A stretch of DNA of 64,000 nucleotides. It comes from Oncomelania hupensis (lineage: Eukaryota; Mollusca; Gastropoda; Littorinimorpha; Pomatiopsidae). Both the position numbers and the translations under genes were made by a program. Below the pieces are notes generated by a model that worked only from the letters and a program-made list of their open reading frames with translations, had not been told where the DNA came from and searched no databases. This document shows positions 54,701 through 62,379 of the stretch, piece by piece; the first letter of the stretch is position 1, and each line of letters starts with the position of its first letter. Location of the stretch: assembly GCA_036898135.1 (NCBI GenBank), contig CM072522.1, positions 3,836,421-3,900,420 on the forward strand. Reading direction: 5' to 3'.

Positions 54701-55494
54701 AGCTGTATTGGATCTAAGGCATTTGAAAATTCCTGTTTCTTAGCACGTAGCTGGGCCTCAGACAGGTTAGAAAACAGACTCCAGTTAGCTTGTTTCAGTT
54801 TCCACCTGCCATGAGTTTGCTCAAGGTTATCTGAATCATGTTTTAATAAAACCGGGAAATGGTCGCTGCCATGGAGATCTTCTAAAACTGTCCATTTAAA
54901 ATCCAAAAGTAAGGAGGGATCACAGATCGATATATCAATGTGGGACAAAGAAGCAGTTCTAGAACAGGAAAAGGTTGGAGCACCCTCGTTCAAAGTTACT
55001 AGGTTTAACGAGTCTAAAATGTCTTCAATTATTTTACCCTGAGAATCGGTACGATCACTACCCCACAGGGGAGAGCGTCCATTAAAATCTCCCAACAACA
55101 AAAAAGGGGGAGGTAACTGTTGGACCAAATTCTCAAGTTCACTTTTAGTTACATTTATTGATGGTGTCAAATATAGAGAACAAACTGTGGGGGATTTAAA
55201 AAGAGATACTCTAGCTGCAACTGCTGGTAAACTTGTATTAAGTAAAATTGGATTAAATGGGACATTTCTATGAATAAAGAGTGAAACGCCTCTAGAGGAT
55301 AAACAATCTAGAGAGGAATAACCAGTAATATCTATAGGATGTTTTTCTGACAGGAGAGTTTCCTGAAGGGCCAATACTTCAGGTCGATGCTCTGTCAGCA
55401 GACAGCAGAGCTCCTCATAATTTGCCCTTATCCCTCGGATGTTCCATTGTAAAATGGACATAAAAATTAAGTAAAAGAATGCTAAAATTTTCAT
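51775..55494 (-). CDS. ORF2: endonuclease, reverse transcriptase, RNase H (intact)
   Basis: 1239 residues from the ATG at 55494, 14 bases after the ORF1 stop. Domains in order: AP endonuclease (QWNIRG to SDHFPVLL), reverse transcriptase (FRSGRSTVDHL, FDLEKAYDTTW, GVPQGSILSPLLFN, FVDD), RNase H with all four acidic residues (LFTDGSKKGD, YTAELKAIH, IMSDSLSALQ, NIAVDRAAKDAL) and a CX2CX7HX4C knuckle. RNase H after reverse transcriptase places it in the I group of LINEs; the Nimb clade is suggested by resemblance to mollusc elements, not proven. The first 130 residues differ more from copy B than the rest does (VTKSELENLVQQLPPPF against VNKNDLENLIQQLPTPF), pointing to mixed ancestry. Confidence 0.92.
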   Translation of the reverse strand: MKILAFFYLIFMSILQWNIRGIRANYEELCCLLTEHRPEVLALQETLLSEKHPIDITGYSSLDCLSSRGVSLFIHRNVPFNPILLNTSLPAVAARVSLFKSPTVCSLYLTPSINVTKSELENLVQQLPPPFLLLGDFNGRSPLWGSDRTDSQGKIIEDILDSLNLVTLNEGAPTFSCSRTASLSHIDISICDPSLLLDFKWTVLEDLHGSDHFPVLLKHDSDNLEQTHGRWKLKQANWSLFSNLSEAQLRAKKQEFSNALDPIQLYTDIVINSAKESIPQTSSNPHTLKKPWFDDECRKLQQARKKALRTMFLHPSTENKQNHQRLRAQCRQLFKRKRRESWRGFCSTLNSKAKLSKVWKVVRKLRNRSNKQVSPCLTVQGDVIGDKKLVADLLASSFAANSSSENYSVPFQTVKTRKEKQQLHFTSDNSEDYNIPFSLVELDDAINKSADSAVGPDDVHYQFLRHLTRYSRSQLLDIFNQLWITGTFPPSWRKAIIVPIPKPGKDHTNPTNYRPIALTSCLCKTLERMVYSRLLWYLETNNILSNTQCGFRSGRSTVDHLVRLETFIRNAFVQGEHVVAIMFDLEKAYDTTWKYGILSDLQEMGLKGHLPLFISNFLTDRIFQVKVGGSLSDTREQEMGVPQGSILSPLLFNIKINNIVRSVKRGIDNSLFVDDFALVAKGKTLASAERQLQLCVKAVEDWVLQNGFKFSEAKTECIHFSQHRGIIQDPTILLNKTPIKAVQQVKFLGVIFDQKLSFIPHLKILKTKCQQACNLLKVISGTDWGADKKTLLLLYRSLIRSKLDYGCIVYGSARKSYLKMLDPVAHQALRIALGAFRTSPCESLYVEANEPPLELRRTKLSMNYYLKLKTDPMNPAYDCVFNPDFVQKFEAKPNTIPPFGIRMQAHLEKAGIDVASINDDELRTEAPPWKLCIPNINWQLSAFLKNTTSETVYNQLYLEQCALYPGYEQLFTDGSKKGDSVAAASVTGRHLDQPLQQRLPDFCSVYTAELKAIHLALKQVYQSKRTSFLIMSDSLSALQALSTRKISHPFLAEIHDLHTQLISEGKKIVFMWVPGHMGIRGNIAVDRAAKDALHLDFPPEIFQFVPYSDLRCMTGSYCKLLWQTDWSNHVNNKLFQILPDLSTSLPNFASTRKEETVLSRLHIGHTYVTHSFLLKGEEPPWCFACDQSFSVRHFMSECADLIEERETYFGSIPFKEIFKVCNGQHLFQFLHDVGLFYRI

Positions 55495-55508
55495 TTCCGA
55501 GAGCACAA

Positions 55509-56969
55509 TTACGTCTCTTTATCTTTTGGACCCTCGTCCATCTCTTCATGTTCCATCAACCCCCCGAAACGGTTCTCCGTTTCGAGAGGCTGATGGGGCT
55601 TGGAAGAAAGGGGTCCGGGCCTTTGATTTTTGGCCAAAGCCCCGGAACCCGAACTGCCAGCGGACTTCCTCCCCTTCTCCCCAGCACCAGATTTTATATC
55701 TTCCCTCTCCCCTTCACCCCTGCCAATCTTTCCCTCTCCTCCTCTGACGCTCTTCTGCTGGGTAACTAGGATTTTAGTCACCCCAGCAACTACCCGGTCG
55801 CTAAAACCGGTCGTTGCTGGTGCGGTGGCATGAGGCCTAGCCTCCTTTGCAGCAGGTGTGACGGCTTTTGTCACGGCCGTCTGCGTGTTGTGGGTGACGG
55901 TTGGGGACGTGCCCGTCGGCACGTTCTCCAGTGGAATCGGTGGGGCTGGAGAAACCCCCTTCTGGGCAAACAACGCGAGCATCTTTTCTAAAGCATCCAT
56001 CCGTTTGCACAACGTGTCCAAGATCTGTGTTATTTTACTCATGGCAGTGTCCAATTGCGGGTGTGTGCTAGCTTCCACATGAGATGTGGAACCCACCACA
56101 GACGCAAAGGACCTCTCTTTCAGAACTGGCCTACTTTGAAGTACTTTTTTCCTTGCGTCGCCAAAGGAGCAACTCTCAGTGGCCCGCACCTTTTGGATTT
56201 CCAGCTCCAACTGCCACTGAGGACAGTCTTTGGAGCTGGAAGAATGATTCCCGGCGCAATTCACACAACAAATCGGATTTTTGCATTCGTTTTCATGTTT
56301 TTCTTTACCACAGTCACGACATATTTCTTTGCTTTTACAGGTCTTGCTACCGTGACCAAACCTTTGGCAGCGGTAGCATCGCAACGGTGATGGTACAAAC
56401 GGCGTCACCTTCACCCTAAGGTACCCCACCTTGAGTGACTCCGGCAACTTGGCCATAGCGAAGGTCACAAAAAGTGTGTTGGTGGGGATACGTTGGGGTC
56501 CTTTGGTGACGAAGACCCGCTGGACTGCTGTGACCCCCTGGCTGGAGAGCTCCTCTCGGATTTCCAATTCCGACATGTCGATCAAATCCTGACATCGGAT
56601 GACTCCCTTGGAGGAATTCAACCGTCCATGAACAGAAACTTTGATTGGTCTATCAACGAAGACAGTCGAATTCCTCTTCAGCAGACAATCCGATGCCATT
56701 TTTGTTGAGCACTCCACCAGGTAGGCCCCAGATCTCAATTTTTTAACATCCTTGAAACCGGTTGTGCAAACGGACTGGAACCCTTTATGGATGGCGAACG
56801 GAGACAGCTTGCCTAGTGGCATAGCCGGATCCGCCCCCTCTACTACCAAAAAACGAGGCCAGGCCCCTTCCACCCCCGATGCACAAGCTTTTTGTCTCGT
56901 CTCCATGTCACTGTCCGTATCCGTGTCAGAGTCGTCACCGTGAAGTCGTTTTTTTTTGTTTGAAGCCAT
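55509..56969 (-). CDS. ORF1: gag-like zinc-knuckle protein (intact)
   Basis: 486 residues beginning MASNKKKRLHGDDSDTDTDS. Three knuckles are present: CYRCQRFGHGSKTC, CRDCGKEKHENEC and one starting CVNCAGNH. A short helix (MSKITQILDTLCKRMDALEK) follows, then a low-complexity tail. The first two thirds differ at many positions from the copy B protein, but from about ATAPATTGFSDRVV to the end the two are almost identical, so the gene looks like a join of two lineages. The length equals that of copy B exactly. It binds element RNA as part of the retrotransposition particle. Confidence 0.9.
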   Translation of the reverse strand: MASNKKKRLHGDDSDTDTDSDMETRQKACASGVEGAWPRFLVVEGADPAMPLGKLSPFAIHKGFQSVCTTGFKDVKKLRSGAYLVECSTKMASDCLLKRNSTVFVDRPIKVSVHGRLNSSKGVIRCQDLIDMSELEIREELSSQGVTAVQRVFVTKGPQRIPTNTLFVTFAMAKLPESLKVGYLRVKVTPFVPSPLRCYRCQRFGHGSKTCKSKEICRDCGKEKHENECKNPICCVNCAGNHSSSSKDCPQWQLELEIQKVRATESCSFGDARKKVLQSRPVLKERSFASVVGSTSHVEASTHPQLDTAMSKITQILDTLCKRMDALEKMLALFAQKGVSPAPPIPLENVPTGTSPTVTHNTQTAVTKAVTPAAKEARPHATAPATTGFSDRVVAGVTKILVTQQKSVRGGEGKIGRGEGEREDIKSGAGEKGRKSAGSSGSGALAKNQRPGPLSSKPHQPLETENRFGGLMEHEEMDEGPKDKET

Positions 56970-57604
56970 GTTATTAATTTATGAATTCATCCCCCCTGCT
57001 CCCCACCCACCACGGAGTCCAACAAGGGGATGCGTCCAAGCGGAAAATCCAGCAAGGGAGCGCACCAGGGCTACAGGGGGGATATACACCCAGACAATCC
57101 CGCACTGCCACTACGGTTTTGTTCAAGTTTGACCCATGAGCCGCAGCCTTCTAGCAGAGCTAGGGCAATACACGACCAGCCGCTTGACTGACGCGGGCCA
57201 CGCCAGCCTCCCGTCTAGGAGAAGTCCGGGCCAAAGAGGTGTGTTAGTGTGAGGGACCGCAGTCCCTCAGTGACCTCAACCTCCAGGATCCCATTCTCCC
57301 CCGACACGGGTTGCCCTGCACGGCAAACGCAGGGGGCCAAGAGAAGGCCACAGAGAAAAAGAAGGGTAGAAAAAGAAGGAATGATGGGGAAAAAGAAGAC
57401 AGGGAAAGTCCGGTAAGGCAGAAGAAAGGGAGTCAAAACTGCATAGTATACTGGGAGAATTTAAGGGTGAAGAGAATATAGGTGAAAGGACCAATAAGAC
57501 AGAAACAAGACAAAAGAGAAGAAAAAGGGGTAGGCAACTTGGTCACCCAGCCAGAGAGAGGCATGGGGTCCACCCCCGGCGCGCGGAGCCGAGCCCGTGG
57601 GGGC
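56970..57604 (-). promoter_or_regulatory. 5' UTR of LINE copy D
   Basis: Complete 5' UTR, almost identical to 2248-2881. Its start at 57604 is set by the duplicated target sequence. It probably holds the internal promoter, as in other I elements. Confidence 0.6.
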
Positions 57605-57609
57605 CACAC

Positions 57610-58227
57610 CAGGGGCGGATCTTTCCATTGTTGAGGGGGTGTGCACAATGCACTAATGCGAAGTGGCGTAGCCACAAGCGCGAGCCTGCGAAGCAGGCGA
57701 GTGTACTAGGGGGGTCCGGGGGCATGCCCCCCCAGAAAAATTTGAAAATAATGGTTAAAATCTGTGCAATCTGGTGCATTTTGGGCATTATTTTAAGGAC
57801 TGAAAATAGATTGTTTTGTGCTAAAAGTCCTCTTTAAGTTTAGTCCCTCCCCCCCCCCCCCACACACACACACACAAACACCCCTCTTCAAACTCTGATG
57901 ATAAAATTTACAATAGCAGAACATCTTGCATAAAGGCTTATACAAAGACAAAGTTACTGCAAATAAAACAAGAAATAGCTGCTCACATCAGTTTTATTCA
58001 AAACTGACCTGATGCATGTACAAGTTTGGTCACACAAAATAAAATAAAAAATAAATAAAAAAATAAAAACTAATTTGGAGGTAGGCTACATGAAACTGTG
58101 TGGTGAGTGAGAATTAGTAACTTTTTTCTCTTCTTTCTTCTCCTTTTCTCCCTCCTTTTTTTTTTTTTTTTTTTTTTTTGGACCGCCAGGGGGGTGTGCA
58201 CGTGCACAAGAACAAGATCCGCCTCGG
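57610..58227. mobile_element. CAGGG-ended DNA transposon split by LINE copy D
   Basis: Left end CAGGGGCGGATCTT at 57610; right end, opposite strand, CCGAGGCGGATCTT at 58227 (two mismatches in 14). Five bases CACAA follow at 58228-58232, and the matching CACAA lies at 51490-51494, on the far side of LINE copy D. It contains GC-rich GGTCCGGGGGCATGCCCCCC, a C/CA run at 57848-57880 and a 25-base T run at 58157-58181. No transposase is seen. It is probably a non-autonomous hAT. Confidence 0.65.
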
Positions 58228-58264
58228 CACAAGAACAAAAAGCATTGTTTTGTTTTTTTTCAAA

Positions 58265-59140
58265 CCAGGCTGATCCAATTTTCTCAGCCACAACCGGCAT
58301 TCATCGCCATCAGGATCAAAGTTATCTGACATCCATTCCCACCTCAACTGGATCACCTCAGGGATGTTGTCTGTCACCTTTTTTATACATTTTGTATACT
58401 GACAGTTGTAGAAGCTCAAGGGAGGGAACTTATCTTGTTAAATTTTCTGATGATGCAGCCTTGTTGTCTCTCCTTATAGGTAAAGAAAGCAGTCATACAG
58501 AGAGCTTGGCAGAATTTGTTAATTGGTGTGATGACAATTTTTTAGAGTTAAATGTATTAAAAACAAAAGAAATGTATATTGATTTTAGAAGGAAGAAAGA
58601 TGAGGATGTGAGTAGTACGATTCATGGCAAGCCTGTTGAAAAAGTGGATGAATTTAAATATTTAGGAACTGTTTTTGATAGTCAGTTAAAATGGGACGCC
58701 AACACTGCGAACATCATAAAAAAAGGCCAACAAAGAATGTATCTTCTTCGTAAACTTAAAAGTTTCTCTGTTAGCTCTTTTATTCTTAGCTGTTTTTATC
58801 AGTCTTTCATAGAAAGCTTGTTGTGTTTTTCATTTGTCTGCTGGTTTAACAGCCTTTCTGTACATAATAAGAACAGTCTGCACTCAATAGTAAATATATG
58901 TTCAAAAATAATTGGTGACAGGCAAAGAGACCTGAGTACTTTTTGTGATCAACAAACACTTAGGAGGGCTGTTTCGATTATTTCTATGCCACATCATGCG
59001 CTAGCTGAGGAATTTGTTTTGATGCAATCTTAGAGGAGGTTTAAAATGCCACAGTGCAAGACCAATCGGTATTTAAAATCGTTTGTGCCTCATGCAATAC
59101 AGTTGATGAACAAGAGTAAGAACAATAGCGCTGTTTCATA
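58265..59140 (+). pseudogene. CR1/Rex-like LINE reverse transcriptase, truncated
   Basis: A plus-strand, 5'-truncated LINE fragment. Motifs: TGSPQGCCLSPFLYILYT, YLVKFSDDAALLSLL (active site FSDD in place of FADD), WCDDNFLELNVLKTKEMYID, FKYLGTVFDSQLKWD and KKGQQRMYLLRKLKSF. A C-terminal part follows the stop at 59031 (RYLKSFVPHAIQLMNKS), so the stop cuts off only the end. The motif set is that of Rex/Babar-type LINEs, which belong near CR1. The Ala to Ser change in the active site and the loss of the endonuclease imply it is dead. It inserted next to the right end of the 57610 transposon. Confidence 0.8.
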
Positions 59141-59564
59141 ATGAAAGCGAAAGTGGCGGATCGGTTTGCGGCCCTTGGGTTCGGCTAGTTCCGGTTGAAG
59201 CAAGAAAGATGGAGGGTTATATAAATTATATTTCTCTTGTACAATCGTTCAAATTGTACTCAGGATGGCTGCTTGCCTAAACATTGATTGCTGCTTTGTT
59301 TGTTCAGTAGGCCTAATTCGTTTGTCAGTGACCTACATTCACGAGAAATTCGAAGTCTCTTTCTTTTTCTTTGCTTTAATTTTTTAATTGAGAAATTTTA
59401 ATTTTGCAGTTTATCTAGAAGATAACATTATTATACAGTAGAATAATTTTTGTTTTTAATTCAGTGAAGCAGCTGCAATTATGTCTTATTATTTTCAGTC
59501 TTTCAGTTGTTATTATTATTAGTTGTAGTAGTATTGTTATTATTATTATCATTATTACCATATA

Positions 59565-59856
59565 CAGTGATACCTCGGTAGTCGAACGACTCTATACTCG
59601 AACAATTCGGAGTTCGACCAAAATTTTCGAGAAATTTTTGCTGCGGTGCTCGACCAAAAATTCGGTACTCGACCAGCCGAACACGTGACGACCGCATGGG
59701 CTTTGTGATGATCGCGCCATCTCGGCTACTCTCGCTTGTTCGGGAAGCATCAGTTCTCCCATTATTTCTTATGGGGAAAAAAATTCGGTACTCGAACAAA
59801 TCGGAGGTCGAACACGGATCTCGAACGGATTATGGTCGAGTACCGAGGTATCACTG
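59565..59856. mobile_element. Tc1/mariner-type MITE, TA duplication
   Basis: A 292-base element with perfect 16-base ends CAGTGATACCTCGGTA and TACCGAGGTATCACTG, bordered by TA (59563-59564 and 59857-59858). TACTCGAAC/GTTCGAGTA words recur inside in both directions, so it could fold into a long hairpin. No coding sequence. Confidence 0.9.
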
Positions 59857-59879
59857 TATTAATTATTAGTTGTCTGTTG

Positions 59880-60041
59880 GTGCTGCTGTTGTATTATTAT
59901 TATTATTATTATTAGTTGTAGTTGCATTGTTATTATTATTATTTTTATAATTATTAATTACTCTAATGATTACGATTATTATTAATATTATGATGATTAT
60001 TTTGTATTATTACTCTTATTATTATAATGATTATTATAATG

Positions 60042-60088
<47 letters not shown>

Positions 60089-60090
60089 GA
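59880..60090. repeat. ATT microsatellites
   Basis: ATT runs at 59893-59913 and 59930-59945, and a longer one at 60041-60088 that meets the tail of the SINE at 60091. Asn-rich frames on the minus strand are artefacts. Confidence 0.9.
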
Positions 60091-60356
60091 TCTAGGATGG
60101 ATCTAAGGCATGGAAGAATGGGTGAGTGTTGTAGTTGTGTATACATATACTGTGTTTGTTTGTTTGTATGTAGATTATAGTCACACGACACTTTTGCATA
60201 TAGGTGACTACTGGACCGATTTATACTGACACCAGCGGGCCAGTTGTTGGTAAAGGGGAAAATAATATGATCACACATTGACCAATCCGGGATTCGAACC
60301 AGCGACCTTTCGGTTACTAGCAAGACGCTCTTACCAACTGAGCTACCCGGCCCCTA
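60091..60356 (-). mobile_element. tRNA-derived SINE
   Basis: On the minus strand the head reads GGGTAGCTCAGTTGGTAAG (box A) and GGTTCGAATCCC (box B), 30-odd bases apart. The 5' and 3' acceptor arms do not pair, so it is not a tRNA gene. The body contains CTGGCCCGCTGGTGTCAG and the tail runs into the ATT microsatellite. Transcription would be by polymerase III. Confidence 0.85.
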
Positions 60357-60665
60357 ATATACTGTGGAATAATTATCTGTGTGTTAAATGTGTACGCATG
60401 GGTATGTGGCTGGTTATCTGTTTAAGCATGTGTGTTAGTGTTTATAGATTTGTATTTTGGTATGGAAGTTGTTTTTGATAGTATATCAAATGTATCAATA
60501 TTGTATGTCCATGTTTGTAATAATTTTGATGTTGTTATCTCCTTCCTTATTGCACTGCTAAACAAATATCCATGCCTTGTGTTTGGACAATAAAGAATCT
60601 TGAATCTTATTTTACATTGTTGTAATCTTTCCGAATCAGTCGCAAACGTTGTTCCCACAGTCGTT

Positions 60666-60794
60666 TCAGTGTTTTGTTAGCTGTAATGTGTGTAACTTGA
60701 CAATGCGCCCTTCAATTACTTCTCCTGCGAAATTAGGGCAGCAAACGCAATACTGTTTTTCTCCGCCACAAGTCTTCCGTCTACGTGCGGCCAT
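60666..60794 (-). CDS. Short frame MAARRRKTCGGEKQYC, possible transposon exon
   Basis: A 42-residue frame starting nine bases inside the right 17-bp inverted repeat and reading inward. It is Arg/Lys-rich at the start, then CGGEKQYCVCCPNF and IVKLHTL. The clustered cysteines and the position just inside a terminal repeat recall the N-terminal zinc-binding domains of DNA transposon proteins (THAP-like), but the spacing does not fit that family exactly. It may be only the first exon of a lost gene. Confidence 0.3.
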   Translation of the reverse strand: MAARRRKTCGGEKQYCVCCPNFAGEVIEGRIVKLHTLQLTKH

Positions 60795-60904
60795 GCTTAA
60801 TACTCAACCGGAACTAGCCGGTGTCCTTGGCATAGGTGAAGGCAGGGACGGATAACTCTATCTGCACTAGTTTTGCAACAGCGCTATTAATGCATAATCC
60901 TATC

Positions 60905-62379
60905 CTATCCTGTCCCATAACACGAAGGTCGTAGGGGCACCACAGATGATCGTTTAACCAGCATACTCCATCTTTCTCTGTCCTCAGCAGCCCTCATGGC
61001 TTCGCTCAGTGTCAAACCAGTCCATTCTCGAATGTTGTCCTCCCACCTCTTTTTCGGTCTCCCCCTTCTTCTACCTCCTTGCACTGTGCCTTGCAGAATG
61101 GTCTTTGCAAGGCCTGATGATCTGGTGACGTGGCCATACCATCGGAGTTTCCGTTTCTTCACCACTGTGAGCAGGTCATCGTGTTGTCCAATGGCTTGTG
61201 TGATGGTCTGTCGGACTTCGTCGTTGGTGATGTGTTGGGTATAGGAAATGCCAAGAAGTCTTCTGTAGCACCTCATCTCCATGCTTTGTATTCTTCGTTG
61301 GAGATCTGCTGTGAGGGTCCATGCTTCGCAAGCATATAGGAAGATGGAGATGACCAGAGAGCGCAGCAGTCTTACTTTGGAATGTAGGCTGATGGTTCTG
61401 TCTTTCCAAATGGGCTTCAATCTTGTCAGGGCAGCAGTTGTTTGTGCGATCCTGGAGAGGACTTCCTGTCGAGACCCATTGTCTGACACAATGGCTCCTA
61501 AATATTTGAAGCTGTGCACCGTGTTGAGGGATTGGCCTTGTACTTTGATGTCCGTGTGGATGCCATTGGTGTTGTTGGTCATCATTTTGGTCTTCTCTGC
61601 ACTTATTTCCATTCCATAAGCTCTGGAGGTGGTGTCAAGCCTCTGTACAAGCTGTTCAAGTTCTTGTTCATCTCCAGCCAATCCATCAATATCATCCGCA
61701 AAACGAAGATTGGAGATTGCTCTGCCCCCTATGCTGACTGTGCCTTCGTGATCTGCAAGAGCATCTGACATGATGCGCTCTAGGAAGATGTTGAAGAGTG
61801 TTGGAGAGAGTAGGCATCCTTGACGCACACCGATTGTTGTTCTGAACCAGTTCCCGATGACGCTGTTATGGAGGACTGCACTGGTAGCCTTGTCATACAG
61901 GCTTTTGATGACATCTATAATTTTAGGGCTGATGTTGTACACTTTCATAGTTGCCCATAGAGCTGCATGCCAGACTCGGTCAAATGCCTTCTTGAAGTCT
62001 ATGAACACATGATATAGATGTTGTTGGTGCTGTAGGTATTTCTCACAGATTATTCTGAGGTTGAAAATCTGTTCAGTGGTACTTCGCCCTGCCATGAATC
62101 CTGCTTGTTCTTCAGCTATGATTTGTTCAGCTTGTGGTTTCAACCTGTTGAGTATTATTTTCAGGAGGACCTTGCTGGGATGGCTGATGAGGCTGATGGT
62201 GCGGTAATTTTCACACTCCTGAAGGTTACCTTTTTGGGAAGAGTGATGACAAGCGACTGGGTCCATGGTGTAGGCCATTCCCCACTCTGCCAGATCTTGT
62301 TACAGATAATGGTGAGAGCATCAGTCATCGCTTCTCCTCCTGCTTGTAGCAGTTCCGCTGGTATGTTGTCCACTCCCGC
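60905..62379 (-). pseudogene. RTE-like reverse transcriptase and C-terminal domain
   Basis: From KSAGVDNIP-type sequence (here after the TGA) through NYRTISLISHPSKVLLKI, QAGFMAGRSTTEQIF, VFIDFKKAFDRVWHAALW, GVRQGCLLSPTLFNIFLE and the active site FADD in LRFADDIDGL. Then come SFKYLGAIVSDNGSRQEV and the basic C-terminus (RGRPKKRWEDNIREWTGL), typical of RTE/BovB-type proteins. The first 100 bases are in the endonuclease frame; after the A-run slip near 62235 the rest reads openly to 60905. All catalytic motifs are preserved. The match with the 23281 copy, which has TCA in place of TGA, shows the stop is new. Confidence 0.88.

Larger units (their letters stand above)
51502..57604 (-). mobile_element. 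I/Nimb-like LINE copy D, full length and open
   Basis: A complete element: 5' UTR (56970-57604), ORF1, ORF2, 3' UTR (51520-51774) and a TACAA-type tail. The flanks carry a 12-base target-site duplication with one mismatch (CACAACAGGGGC at 51490-51501, CACACCAGGGGC at 57605-57616). Both ORFs are uninterrupted. It inserted into the left terminal repeat of a CAGGG-type DNA transposon. This is the best candidate for an active autonomous element in the window. Confidence 0.92.
59182..60820. repeat. 17-bp inverted repeat pair 1.6 kb apart
   Basis: CGGCTAGTTCCGGTTGA at 59182-59198 and its exact inverse at 60804-60820. Nine to twelve bases inside each arm an ATG opens a frame reading inward. This suggests the ends of a DNA transposon whose centre has been replaced by a MITE, a SINE and microsatellites. 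No clear target duplication is seen. Confidence 0.5.

Noticed and set aside
60278..60356. A tRNA gene on the minus strand
   Set aside because: Box A and box B are good, but the acceptor arms do not pair and the sequence continues into a SINE body and ATT tail.
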